A DNA stretch of 64,000 nt, from assembly GCA_009995595.1 (NCBI GenBank), contig JAACPE010000001.1:806001-870000 (forward strand), given 5' to 3'. This document shows positions 26,278 to 35,697 of the stretch, piece after piece (the stretch's first letter is position 1; each line of letters starts with the position of its first letter). The notes under the pieces are model-generated. The model was not told the DNA's origin. It worked only from the letters and a program-made list of their open reading frames with translations, and made no database searches. This stretch comes from Alphaproteobacteria bacterium. Its GTDB lineage: Bacteria > Pseudomonadota > Alphaproteobacteria > Micavibrionales > Micavibrionaceae. A program made the translations under genes and the position numbers.

Positions 26278-28266
26278 TTACTCATTAAAAGTTAACAAAT
26301 CAACACTATCCTTACTTTTTTGTTCTTGCTCTGATTCTTGGCTCACGTTCTTCAAGACCGTTTCTGGTCTCTGATTCTGCTTTTGAATCATGGGCTTAGG
26401 TATGTCAAGCACTTGATTTTCAGCTTGAGTCTTAACCACAGTTTTAGACTTTTTTATGACGCGGGCAGGTGTAATTTTAGGCAAATCAGGCTTTTCTGCT
26501 ACCATAGTGGATGGAAAACCAACCCCGTCCATATCATCCAGTGCGCGGCGCAAAACAGCATCACTACCATAAATATCATAACCATAAACAAGCTGCCCCT
26601 GATCCCCTATCCAAATTGTATGGTATAGAATATAGACAGGAATGTGACGCTCTGCGGCTATTTCGGTTTTACGGCCAGAATCAATTATTTTTTGTGTTTT
26701 TTCTGGCGTCCACCCTGTATTTCCCTCAAGAATAAAATTCGCCATTCGTACAGGATCTTCCATACGAATACAGCCAGAGCTTAGCGCCCGATTAGAGCGT
26801 TCAAAATAATTTGGCTCATTCGTATCATGCAGATAAATATTATAGGGGTTGCTCATAAACACACGTACTTTACCAAGCGGATTGCGACTTCCCGGAGGTT
26901 GTACCATTTGAACACCGTGCAACTCATTTTGGGTCATGGCTGACCAATCAACAGTTGTTGGGTCAATTGTTTGGCCGTTGTGAACAACTTCAATCCCTTT
27001 ATTAGCAAGATACATAGGATCGCCTTGCAGACCAGGTAAGAAATCTTCTTTTTTAATTGTGGGCGGCACAGTCCATGTTGGGTTTAAACGCACCCCGGTA
27101 ATTTCTGTATTAAATATATTTGTTGCGCGTTCTGGTCTGCCGACAACAACCTTCATATCAAAGGCAATCTTATCGTTTTCAATCGCCCATAAATGAGCAG
27201 CTGGGACATTCACAACAACGTAACGCTCTGGCTTTTCTTGTTCTACCCAACGAAGGCGCTCCATATTCACCAAGATTTGATTGATATGATCATCTTGAGT
27301 CTTGTTCATGATATAGGCTGTTTGAGGGCCAATAATACCATCGGCAGCAAGACCATGAGCGCGTTGAAACGCCATAACACTCTGTGCTAATTCGTCATCA
27401 TAAAGCGTGTTATTAGGATTAGAATCATCAATAGTAAAACCCATTCTCCCACGCAGTGCAACAACCTCACTGCGGCGCGTTCCGGGCCTTAAAATGCCGT
27501 TTGATAAACGAACTTCCTCTGGTCTTTTGGTTACGGGCGTATTGTAAAGCTTAACAAGCTCTTTTTGCAGCATCTTGTAAAGCTTACCTTGAGGAGCAAA
27601 GCTTTCAAGAGCTTTTGAAACATTACGCGCAGATTTAATTTGAGATAGCACGGTTTCCGTAAGCAGTGGCTGCTTCCAATATCTTGCGTGCAAGCCAATA
27701 TCGCTTGCATTAACGCGCATCCCTGATAAGTCGCGGGCATAGCGTGCCATGGCGTCGCTCAAGAGAAGCTCCAAATGTGGCGATTTTTTCAAATCAAACG
27801 GAGCTCTTTCTGCCTTTAAAACATCACGAATTTCACGCGTATGATATTGCTCCGGATTCAGTCCATGCTCCCATGCTTTTTCGAGAATATTTAAAATATT
27901 TTGCGGCGTATCTTGAGTTGATGTGAACTGAGAGATCAGCGAACTTGATGTCCACGCATAGGCATAATCATTCGCCCCATAAAAACCCATTAAGCCTTTG
28001 GGGTCTTGAAAGCGGATATTACCAATGCGCCCTTTTTGTAAAAGCGCTTGTAGGTCAGGATTTTGCCTACTTTGCTTAAACTCCTGCTGCGATTCCTGCA
28101 TAGCATTAGGCTGTACGTCTGATCCGAGGGACTCCCTACTAGCGGTAATGCGTTCATCAATACCCGATGACATTTGAGCGTGAGCCACGCCGAGACCTAA
28201 AAAAGCCATCAAAACAAAAGCGATGAGAGCCACTACATGGCTATTTTTACAGGTCAGATTATTCAT
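26278..28266 (-). CDS. L,D-transpeptidase with peptidoglycan-binding domain (YcbB/LdtD-like)
   Basis: 662 residues. Signal peptide (residues ~1-30, HVVALIAFVLMAFLGLGVAHA), a large helical N-terminal scaffold, a peptidoglycan-binding domain around residues 270-335 (MAFQRAHGLAADGIIGPQTA), then a YkuD catalytic domain with YLHDTNEPNYF and SSGCIRMEDP; nucleophile Cys499. This order is the LdtD/YcbB type that forms 3-3 cross-links in peptidoglycan. The C-terminal ~70 residues are Lys/Gln-rich and low-complexity. Its neighbour is a MepK-like hydrolase. Confidence 0.9.
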   Translation of the reverse strand: MNNLTCKNSHVVALIAFVLMAFLGLGVAHAQMSSGIDERITASRESLGSDVQPNAMQESQQEFKQSRQNPDLQALLQKGRIGNIRFQDPKGLMGFYGANDYAYAWTSSSLISQFTSTQDTPQNILNILEKAWEHGLNPEQYHTREIRDVLKAERAPFDLKKSPHLELLLSDAMARYARDLSGMRVNASDIGLHARYWKQPLLTETVLSQIKSARNVSKALESFAPQGKLYKMLQKELVKLYNTPVTKRPEEVRLSNGILRPGTRRSEVVALRGRMGFTIDDSNPNNTLYDDELAQSVMAFQRAHGLAADGIIGPQTAYIMNKTQDDHINQILVNMERLRWVEQEKPERYVVVNVPAAHLWAIENDKIAFDMKVVVGRPERATNIFNTEITGVRLNPTWTVPPTIKKEDFLPGLQGDPMYLANKGIEVVHNGQTIDPTTVDWSAMTQNELHGVQMVQPPGSRNPLGKVRVFMSNPYNIYLHDTNEPNYFERSNRALSSGCIRMEDPVRMANFILEGNTGWTPEKTQKIIDSGRKTEIAAERHIPVYILYHTIWIGDQGQLVYGYDIYGSDAVLRRALDDMDGVGFPSTMVAEKPDLPKITPARVIKKSKTVVKTQAENQVLDIPKPMIQKQNQRPETVLKNVSQESEQEQKSKDSVDLLTFNE

Positions 28267-28358
28267 TTGAGTTGAGGCGACTTCGTTAATATCTATTTTA
28301 TAAAATGGGGTTATAAATACATTCTATCATAAATAATACCGCAGATTACAAAAACCTC

Positions 28359-30080
28359 TTAAAGATCAACAAAAGTATGCGTCTCTCCTTTTGCACCAGG
28401 GTGCGTAACCGCCCCTTTTTCAGCAGAACCTACTGTTTGAGTATATTTCCAAATCGCTCCTGACTGGTAATTATGCGCCCGTGGCTTCCAGTTTTTCTTA
28501 CGATCGGCTAATTCTTGGTCGGATAATTTTACATCCATCGTACCCGTTATGGCATCGATACGGATAATATCGCCATCTTGCAAAAGGCCTATAGGGCCGC
28601 CAACATAAGCTTCGGGGGCAACATGGCCAACACAAAAGCCGCGCGTTCCACCTGAGAAGCGTCCATCTGTGATAAGAGCAACCTTATCTCCTAACCCTAA
28701 ACCATACAGAGCCGAGGTGGTTGAGAGCATTTCGCGCATACCTGGCCCACCTTTTGGGCCCTCGTTGCGAATCACAAGAACTTCACCTTCATTAATGTCT
28801 TTGGCTTGGACGGCATCAAAACAGGCTTGCTCCCCTTCAAAGACACGTGCAGGCCCTTCAAAGACAAGGTTCTCAAGACCAGCAATCTTAACGATAGACC
28901 CTTCTGGACATAGATTTCCCCTCAGGGTAACAACGCCGCCCGTCGGGTGAATTGGGGTTTTTACTGGAAAAACAACATCTTGATCTTTTGGGAATGTAAC
29001 GCCTTCAAGATTTTCAGCGATCGTTTTTCCTGTTACCGTCATGCAATCACCATGAATAAAACCATGATCGAGAAGTTCTTTGAGCACAACACCAACCCCG
29101 CCCACATCATACAGGTCTTTGGCAACGTATTTACCGCCAGGACGGAGGTTTGCAATCAGAGGGGTGCGTTTAAAGATTGCACCAACATCATGCAAATCAA
29201 AGTCAATACCACATTCATGCGCCATAGCAGGTAAATGAAGGCCCGCATTGGTTGAGCCACCAGTTGCCGCCACAATTGCTGCCGCATTTTCGAAGCTTTT
29301 ACGGGTCACAATATCACGAGGGCGCAAGTTATTCTTAATAAGTTCCATAACAGCGCGGCCAGAGGCTTCCGCGTACTCATCTCGGCTTTCATAGGGTGCG
29401 GGCGCCCCAGCAGAATTAGGCAAAGCCAAACCTATCGCCTCAGAAACACACGCCATGGTATTGGCTGTAAATTGACCCCCACATGCACCGGCGCTTGGAC
29501 ACGCAACGCATTCTAGTTCTTTCAGATCTGCATCTGAAAACTCGCCCGATGCGTGCTTACCAACACCTTCAAAAACACTAATAACATCAACATCTTTGCC
29601 GCGAAACTTGCCAGGAAGAATTGACCCGCCATACATAAAAACAGAAGGCACATTCAGGCGAAGCATAACCATCATCATGCCCGGTAATGACTTATCGCAG
29701 CCCGCCAAACCGACAAGGGCGTCATAACAATGTCCACGCATAGTCAGCTCAACCGAATCCGCAATAACCTCTCGCGATACAAGCGAGGAACGCATGCCTT
29801 CATGTCCCATCGCAATACCATCTGTCACTGTAATTGTTGTAAACTCACGCGGCGTACCGAAGGCCGCTTTGACCCCTTTTTTAACGGCCTGTGCCTGACG
29901 CGATAAGGCGATATTACAAGGGGCTGCCTCATTCCAGCAGGTTGCGACTCCGACTAAAGGCTGATGGATTTCTTCTTCTGTCAAACCCATCGCGTAATAA
30001 TATGAGCGGTGCGGCGCGGATTTAGCCCCTTCGGTTACATAACGGCTCACAAGTTTAGATTTATCCCATTTTTGAGTCAT
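28359..30080 (-). CDS. ilvD: Dihydroxy-acid dehydratase
   Basis: 573 residues from the ATG at 30080 ([18 protein letters not shown]), which has a GAGG site 7 nt upstream; an open frame runs 62 codons further but overlaps the PH-domain gene. Iron-sulfur ligands are in [14 protein letters not shown] and [33 protein letters not shown] is the C-terminal active-site loop. Penultimate step of valine and isoleucine synthesis. ilvE lies about 28 kb away in the window, so the pathway is dispersed. Confidence 0.97.
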   Translation of the reverse strand: MTQKWDKSKLVSRYVTEGAKSAPHRSYYYAMGLTEEEIHQPLVGVATCWNEAAPCNIALSRQAQAVKKGVKAAFGTPREFTTITVTDGIAMGHEGMRSSLVSREVIADSVELTMRGHCYDALVGLAGCDKSLPGMMMVMLRLNVPSVFMYGGSILPGKFRGKDVDVISVFEGVGKHASGEFSDADLKELECVACPSAGACGGQFTANTMACVSEAIGLALPNSAGAPAPYESRDEYAEASGRAVMELIKNNLRPRDIVTRKSFENAAAIVAATGGSTNAGLHLPAMAHECGIDFDLHDVGAIFKRTPLIANLRPGGKYVAKDLYDVGGVGVVLKELLDHGFIHGDCMTVTGKTIAENLEGVTFPKDQDVVFPVKTPIHPTGGVVTLRGNLCPEGSIVKIAGLENLVFEGPARVFEGEQACFDAVQAKDINEGEVLVIRNEGPKGGPGMREMLSTTSALYGLGLGDKVALITDGRFSGGTRGFCVGHVAPEAYVGGPIGLLQDGDIIRIDAITGTMDVKLSDQELADRKKNWKPRAHNYQSGAIWKYTQTVGSAEKGAVTHPGAKGETHTFVDL

Positions 30081-30132
30081 CGTGCATCCTCTATTTTTTG
30101 ATTTTTTTATAAATAAGGGCAATAAACGGGCG

Positions 30133-30690
30133 TTAATCGTTATTACCTTTTTTATTTTTTGATCGCGCCGCCTCAATCGCTTTACGAAAACGAATAGGCT
30201 TTTCAATAGGCGGTAGTAAAATATCACCAACACCCGTTCCGCGAACCATAACACGGCCATATCCAAAGATACGCCCTAAAGCGCCCTGAAGAACGTTGAC
30301 CCCTTCAATACGGTCGATATTAATCTCGCCCACATAACGTGCAACAAGTCCGCGTTTATATGAAAGGCGATGTGACGTTACGGCTATTTCAGTAGTTGCG
30401 CGGATAATCATCATTTGTGCAAATTTAAGCAGACCAATACAGAAAATCATAACAGCAACAATTTTAACACCGGGGTGGATAGTTTTAATTTGGTCAATCA
30501 GCCCTAGACGCGCCATGGCACTATTATGAAAGATTAAAGGCTCAAACTTGATTGCAACGCCGATAATAACGACAGCCAAGCCAAAGAAAAAAACAATGTT
30601 AAACGCTGCTACGACATTATACATCCAATGAAAACGTGCCACATGAATCAGTTTTTCATCTTCTGCAAGTGACTGTTGAATATAAAGCAT
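30133..30690 (-). CDS. PH domain-containing membrane protein (bPH_2/YdbS-T type)
   Basis: 185 residues. Two N-terminal membrane helices (residues ~25-48 and ~78-98) followed by a bacterial PH-like domain: [50 protein letters not shown]. This is the common bPH_2 pattern of small membrane proteins of unknown biochemical role. It lies 52 bp upstream of ilvD and 34 bp downstream of pfkA on the same strand. Confidence 0.85.
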   Translation of the reverse strand: MLYIQQSLAEDEKLIHVARFHWMYNVVAAFNIVFFFGLAVVIIGVAIKFEPLIFHNSAMARLGLIDQIKTIHPGVKIVAVMIFCIGLLKFAQMMIIRATTEIAVTSHRLSYKRGLVARYVGEINIDRIEGVNVLQGALGRIFGYGRVMVRGTGVGDILLPPIEKPIRFRKAIEAARSKNKKGNND

Positions 30691-30724
30691 GAAGCCCCCT
30701 TTGCTTTATTAATTTATTAAATGT

Positions 30725-31813
30725 CTATTCATCACCAAGGGAAATACCTAAACCGCGCGCAGTTTTAACTAGCGTGCTGTCTTTATCTACCTCCTGATAC
30801 GCCGCAATAGCGTCTTCGATAGCAACATCAACAACTTCGCGATTTTTCCATGCAACCATGCGATCAAACTTACCTTGTTCAATCAACTCAACAGCCTTAA
30901 CACCGAAGGCTGAGGCCAATAAACGGTCATTATAGGTCGGCTGTGACCCGCGCTGGACATGCCCTAAAACGGTTACACGAGCCTCTGAGCCTGTCATTTT
31001 AGCGATTTGCTCACTAAGATAGTTACCAATTCCACCATAACGCTTTTGGCCATCGGCAAAAGTCACCCAGAATGGCTCCCCATCTGGCTTTTTGACAGCC
31101 TCTGAGACAATAACAAGGGCAAAATTACGCCCCGTGGCCTGCACGCGATTAATTTTTGCGGCCACAGCCTCTAGATTATATTTTATTTCGGGGATCAGGA
31201 TAATATCGGCCCCGCCAGCTATACCTGCCGCCAGCGCAATATGCCCAGCATCACGCCCCATAACCTCTAAAATCATAACGCGGTCATGGCTCGCAGCAGT
31301 GGGCTGTAGCCGATCAAGAGCCTCCGTTGCCACAGAAACTGCAGTATCAAAGCCTACAGACGCTTCCGTCAGGCCAATGTCATTATCAATTGTCTTAGGA
31401 ATACCAACCATCGGCACGCCGCCGGCCTGCGCCAGACGTCTTAAAATAGCGTGCGATCCATCGCCGCCAATTCCAATAACGGCATCCAGTCCCATTTTAT
31501 CATAATTGGCGATAATTTCATTGGTGCGGTCTTTAAAAGTACCATCAGGCATCGGGAAATGGAACGGGTCACCTTTATTGGTTGTGCCCAATATCGTGCC
31601 GCCCATACGCATCACAGTGCCATCAAACTCTTGGGGGATTAAAACCCTATAAGCAGGCTCTTCTTTAAGCAAACCTGCGGTGCCCTCCAAAATACCGAAA
31701 GTTTCCCAGCCTTTTTGGTGCGCGCTGTGCACAACCGCGCGAATAACAGCATTCAAGCCTGCGCAATCCCCGCCGCTCGTCAGAATTCCGATTTTTTTAA
31801 TTAGTTTTGCCAT
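30725..31813 (-). CDS. pfkA: 6-phosphofructokinase, ATP-type signature
   Basis: 362 residues. Phosphorylates fructose-6-phosphate. GILTSGGDCAGLNAVIR and IGIGGDGSHAILRR give the nucleotide loop; Gly119 (GGDG) rather than Asp at the donor-determining position predicts ATP rather than pyrophosphate, while Lys140 (PKTIDND) replaces the Gly seen in E. coli PfkA, the combination of group III ATP enzymes. Catalytic Asp143. MGRDAGHIAL and LGHVQRGSQPTYNDR bind the sugar. Classical Pfk is uncommon in alphaproteobacteria, many of which use the Entner-Doudoroff route. Confidence 0.92.
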   Translation of the reverse strand: MAKLIKKIGILTSGGDCAGLNAVIRAVVHSAHQKGWETFGILEGTAGLLKEEPAYRVLIPQEFDGTVMRMGGTILGTTNKGDPFHFPMPDGTFKDRTNEIIANYDKMGLDAVIGIGGDGSHAILRRLAQAGGVPMVGIPKTIDNDIGLTEASVGFDTAVSVATEALDRLQPTAASHDRVMILEVMGRDAGHIALAAGIAGGADIILIPEIKYNLEAVAAKINRVQATGRNFALVIVSEAVKKPDGEPFWVTFADGQKRYGGIGNYLSEQIAKMTGSEARVTVLGHVQRGSQPTYNDRLLASAFGVKAVELIEQGKFDRMVAWKNREVVDVAIEDAIAAYQEVDKDSTLVKTARGLGISLGDE

Positions 31814-31948
31814 GGATTTTTTTACCGTCCTATATTAAGTGACTTAATTTTTTATCCTATTCGCGGCTCTAAACCAAGCCTAAACACGATAAAGAATAAA
31901 TAATGGACAGAAAATTACTGATTAAAATCAAATAGTTTAACCTTTTGC

Positions 31949-31974
31949 TTATCAAATCCATATTTTTTTGATAA
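31949..31974. promoter_or_regulatory. Operator-like inverted repeat between pfkA and DUF465 gene
   Basis: TTATCAAA (31949-31956) and its exact complement TTTGATAA (31967-31974) are separated by 10 nt. They lie in the 204-bp divergent gap, 43 bp before the DUF465 gene and ~136 bp before pfkA. No regulator is assigned. Confidence 0.4.
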
Positions 31975-32017
31975 AGTAATAAATCCTAGTAACTTACAGC
32001 GTGTTTCTTAATTTCCA

Positions 32018-32218
32018 ATGGAAGATATTTCAGACTTAGAAGAAAAGCTTGCAAACCTTGAGCGTGAGCACAAAGACCTTGATGAGGTGATAGAACGCCT
32101 TCGTCAAACGCCGCATGTTGATTTCTTACAAATGAAGCGCCTTCAAAAAAAGAAGCTGATGTTAAAAGATACCATTCAGCGCATACGCAGTGATCTTTTA
32201 CCTGACATCATCGCTTAG
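32018..32218 (+). CDS. DUF465 (YdcH-like) small coiled protein
   Basis: 66 residues, almost entirely a charged helical hairpin: LEEKLANLEREHKDLDEVIE, then QMKRLQKKKLMLKDTIQRIR. This matches the YdcH/DUF465 family, with a central xLKRxKLxLKDxI motif. Role unknown in the family. First gene of a plus-strand run with purE, purK and fumC. No Shine-Dalgarno is visible before the ATG. Confidence 0.88.
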   Translation: MEDISDLEEKLANLEREHKDLDEVIERLRQTPHVDFLQMKRLQKKKLMLKDTIQRIRSDLLPDIIA

Positions 32219-32274
32219 CCCCCTTTTTTATTTATATATTGATTTTCAGGGCGAAATAGTGGATTTTGTGACCC

Positions 32275-32772
32275 ATGACACATTCGGATCAAGACCCTTT
32301 AGTCGGTATCATCATGGGTTCCCAATCAGATTGGGATACTATGAACCATGCTCATACCATACTACACGAACTTCAAGTAAAGCATGAAGTCAGAATCGTT
32401 TCAGCCCATAGAACACCTGAGCGGATGACCCGATATGCGTCTGAAGCAAAAGACCGTGGGCTCAAAGTCATTATCGCGGGCGCTGGTGGCGCGGCGCATT
32501 TACCGGGCATGGTCGCGGCAATGACCCCATTGCCTGTGCTTGGTGTTCCTGTGCAGTCAAAGGCGCTGAATGGCATGGATAGCCTTCTTTCTATTGCCCA
32601 AATGCCTGGTGGCATTCCTGTGGGTACATTGGCGATCGGTGAGGCTGGTGCAAAAAATGCAGGCCTTTTGGCAGCTGCAATTCTTGCAACTAACGACCCA
32701 GAGCTAATGTTACGCCTTGAAGCCTATAGAAAGGCTCAAAGCGACGCTGTGGAAAACACCCCAAAAGATTAA
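32275..32772 (+). CDS. purE: N5-carboxyaminoimidazole ribonucleotide mutase
   Basis: 165 residues, class I Pur[31 protein letters not shown] with the catalytic His, and [26 protein letters not shown] followed by [20 protein letters not shown] are intact. Moves the carboxyl of N5-CAIR to C4 in purine synthesis. purK follows 93 bp later. Confidence 0.97.
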   Translation: MTHSDQDPLVGIIMGSQSDWDTMNHAHTILHELQVKHEVRIVSAHRTPERMTRYASEAKDRGLKVIIAGAGGAAHLPGMVAAMTPLPVLGVPVQSKALNGMDSLLSIAQMPGGIPVGTLAIGEAGAKNAGLLAAAILATNDPELMLRLEAYRKAQSDAVENTPKD

Positions 32773-32865
32773 CATATTAAATTTTCATTTTTAGCCTGAG
32801 CCACAACCAAAACAAGTAAAATTAATTCTTGTTTTAGAGACAACTTCACGCCATAACATATTGTT

Positions 32866-33945
32866 ATGAAACTAAAAATACAAATACTTGGAATTTTAGG
32901 CGGCGGTCAATTAGGCCGTATGTCCGCCCTTGCCGCGGCGCGTTTGGGGATCAACACAATTATCCTTTGCCCCGAAAAAGACTGCCCCGCTAGCCTTATC
33001 AGCACAGATTTTATTCAAGCGGATTATGAGGACGAAACAGCACTTAAAAAACTGGCAGATCAATGTGATGTCATTACATACGAATTTGAAAATATACCAT
33101 TGAAAACAATAGAGTTTATACAAAAACATAAACCTGTTTATCCAGACCATCGACTTTTAGAGGTCTCACAAAACCGTCTGAAAGAAAAACAGTTCTTAAA
33201 TGATATTGGTATTCAAACGGCTCCTTGGGCACCGTGTTATAGTGAAAATGACATTAAAGTAACACTTGAACAGTGGCAGACACCAAAATGCATCATTAAA
33301 ACAGCGCGTTTCGGTTATGATGGTAAAGGTCAATTATTACATGATAATAACAGTAGTTATTTAGAGTCTTGGACAAGCTTACAAACTGACGAAGCCGTCA
33401 TAGAAGGTATCATAGATTTTGATTATGAGATTTCCGTAATAGTTGCTCGTGATGTCAAAGGAACAATAAAAACCTATCCTATCGGTATTAATGAGCATAA
33501 AAATCATATCCTGTGGAAAACAACTGCACCTGCTAACATCCCCTCAAAGATACAAAGTAGCGCATCAAAACTCGCACATTTAGTTGCAGAGAAAATTGAG
33601 CTTGTTGGCGTGCTCACGCTCGAACTTTTCATTACAAAAGAGGGTAATATCTTGGCCAATGAGATTGCGCCGCGTACCCATAACAGTGGTCATTGGACGA
33701 TTGAGGCCTGTCATGCCTCACAATTTGAAAATCATGTCCGCGCTGTCTGCGGCCTTCCTCTTGGTTCAACGGATGCCTTTGCCAAGGCCGAGATGATCAA
33801 CCTTGTGGGCGATGATATTAGTGACATTCCATCCTATTTAGAGCAAGATAACGCCCATATTCACCTTTACGGCAAAACAGAAAGCCGTGAAGGCCGCAAA
33901 ATGGGACATGTGACACTGATTTCTAACTTGGATAATGCTCATTAG
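32866..33945 (+). CDS. purK: N5-carboxyaminoimidazole ribonucleotide synthase
   Basis: 359 residues, ATP-grasp. GILGGGQLGRMSALAAARLG at the N-terminus, CIIKTARFGYDGKGQ for ATP and NEIAPRTHNSGHWTIEACHASQFENH as the catalytic loop. Carboxylates AIR with bicarbonate. The start codon is part of a perfect 7-bp inverted repeat (32852-32868), and no ribosome site precedes it. The upstream gap (32773-32865) has no other feature. Confidence 0.96.
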   Translation: MKLKIQILGILGGGQLGRMSALAAARLGINTIILCPEKDCPASLISTDFIQADYEDETALKKLADQCDVITYEFENIPLKTIEFIQKHKPVYPDHRLLEVSQNRLKEKQFLNDIGIQTAPWAPCYSENDIKVTLEQWQTPKCIIKTARFGYDGKGQLLHDNNSSYLESWTSLQTDEAVIEGIIDFDYEISVIVARDVKGTIKTYPIGINEHKNHILWKTTAPANIPSKIQSSASKLAHLVAEKIELVGVLTLELFITKEGNILANEIAPRTHNSGHWTIEACHASQFENHVRAVCGLPLGSTDAFAKAEMINLVGDDISDIPSYLEQDNAHIHLYGKTESREGRKMGHVTLISNLDNAH

Positions 33946-34020
33946 GCTTAAAATCCCCCTAGACTCTTACTTCTCAATCTATAATCTGTGCGGGATATAG
34001 AGCATAAATTAGAGGGAATC

Positions 34021-35436
34021 ATGACCAATACAGCATCAAAAGCAAAAGCAACGCGCATAGAAACCGACTCAATTGGTGAAGTGGAGGTTCCCGCAGACGC
34101 CTATTATGGCGCGCAAACACAGCGTTCGCTCCTTAATTTTAATATCGGCACAGAAAAAATGCCCGCGTCACTTATACGTGCCCTTGGTATCCAAAAGAAA
34201 GCGTCCGCCATGTCAAACATGGCACTTGGTATTATGCCAGAAGATATTGCGACGCCTATCATGAATGCTGCAGACGAAGTGATTGACGGCACACTCGCTG
34301 ACCAATTTCCCCTCGCTGTTTGGCAGACAGGTTCAGGCACGCAAAGCAATATGAACGCCAACGAAGTGATCGCTGGTCTCGCTAACGAGGTCTTGACTGG
34401 TACCCGCGGCGGTAAAAACCCCATTCATCCCAATGATCACGTCAATATGGGTCAATCATCGAACGATACATTCCCCACCGTCATGCATATCGCTGCGGCA
34501 GAACAAGTGCATCATGCCCTTATCCCTGCGCTAGAGGAGCTTCATAGCGCCCTTGATGCCAAAGCCAAAGCTTTCGAAAAAATTGTTAAAAATGGACGCA
34601 CTCATTTACAAGATGCTACGCCCCTGACGCTCGGTCAGGAGTTTTCAGGTTATGCCAAGCAAATTGAATATGGTATTGCGCGTATCGTGGCATGCTTGCC
34701 GCGTCTGATGCAGTTGGCGCAAGGCGGCACCGCCGTAGGAACAGGTATTAACTGTAAGGCTGGGTTTGATATCAAATTTGCCGAGACTGTCAGTGACATT
34801 ACAGGATTAGAATTTGAAACAGCCGAAAATAAATTTGAAGCTCTCGCAGCACATGATGCGATGATTGAGCTTTCTGGAGCCCTGAATGTTCTTGCCGCGT
34901 CACTCATGAAGATTGCGAATGATATACGCCTTCTTGGCTCTGGCCCACGCTCTGGCATTGGTGAGCTCATTTTACCTGCGAACGAGCCTGGCTCGTCCAT
35001 TATGCCTGGTAAAGTAAACCCAACGCAATGTGAAGCCATCACGATGGTGTGCGCTCAAGTCATGGGTAATCATACAACCGTTACTATTGCAGGGAGCCAA
35101 GGACATTTTGAGCTGAATGTTTACAAGCCTGTCATTATTTATAATGTGCTTCAATCCATTGAGCTTATTGCCGATGCCTCTGTCAGCTTTACCAAAAACT
35201 GTGTTGTTGGGATTGAGGCAGATGAAAAACGCATTACAGCGCTCATGCAAAACTCACTTATGTTGGTGACCGCATTAAACCCACATATCGGGTATGATAA
35301 CGCCGCAAAAATTGCAAAAACAGCCTATGCAAATGGTACAACGCTCAAAGAAGAAGGCGTGAATTTAGGCCTGCTTACGGCAGAGCAATATGATGAATGG
35401 GTGAACCCCCTTGATATGATTAAACCACGCGACTAA
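34021..35436 (+). CDS. fumC: Fumarate hydratase, class II
   Basis: 471 residues from the ATG at 34021, which has GAGGG 5 nt upstream; the frame is open from 33988. Substrate motifs [35 protein letters not shown] and the superfamily signature [15 protein letters not shown] are intact. Class II (iron-free) fumarase of the citric acid cycle. The product carries a short polar N-terminus before [20 protein letters not shown]. The RHH gene follows after 12 bp. Confidence 0.97.
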   Translation: MTNTASKAKATRIETDSIGEVEVPADAYYGAQTQRSLLNFNIGTEKMPASLIRALGIQKKASAMSNMALGIMPEDIATPIMNAADEVIDGTLADQFPLAVWQTGSGTQSNMNANEVIAGLANEVLTGTRGGKNPIHPNDHVNMGQSSNDTFPTVMHIAAAEQVHHALIPALEELHSALDAKAKAFEKIVKNGRTHLQDATPLTLGQEFSGYAKQIEYGIARIVACLPRLMQLAQGGTAVGTGINCKAGFDIKFAETVSDITGLEFETAENKFEALAAHDAMIELSGALNVLAASLMKIANDIRLLGSGPRSGIGELILPANEPGSSIMPGKVNPTQCEAITMVCAQVMGNHTTVTIAGSQGHFELNVYKPVIIYNVLQSIELIADASVSFTKNCVVGIEADEKRITALMQNSLMLVTALNPHIGYDNAAKIAKTAYANGTTLKEEGVNLGLLTAEQYDEWVNPLDMIKPRD

Positions 35437-35448
35437 TGGACGCGATAA

Positions 35449-35697
35449 ATGGATAAGGCCACTCTTGCCGAGATTTTGAACGCGCCGATCATTAAAAGAT
35501 CAGTGATGATTTCAGGTCATGCGACAAGTGTATCAATTGAAAAACCTTTTTGGGACATTTTGAAGAAAAGCGCGCAAGAGCAAGAGACCTCAATTAATAA
35601 GCTCATCACACTTATTGATGATGCGCGCCCTAAAACAACGCATAACGTTAATCTATCTAGCGCCATAAGACTTTATGTTTTAAATCGTTTAAAATAA
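35449..35697 (+). CDS. Ribbon-helix-helix (RHH_4-like) small protein
   Basis: 82 residues. The core KRSVMISGHATSVSIEKPFW, then INKLITLIDDARP and a terminal LSSAIRLYVLNRLK, matches the RHH_4 family common in alphaproteobacteria. Ribbon-helix-helix proteins bind DNA as dimers through the first strand. It lies 12 bp after fumC and ends with 9 bp overlapping the end of the convergent AsmA gene. Targets unknown. Confidence 0.83.
   Translation: MDKATLAEILNAPIIKRSVMISGHATSVSIEKPFWDILKKSAQEQETSINKLITLIDDARPKTTHNVNLSSAIRLYVLNRLK

Noticed and set aside
30081-30266. 62-codon N-terminal extension of ilvD
   Set aside because: It overlaps the PH-domain gene; the ATG at 30080 has a clear ribosome site and matches the family N-terminus.
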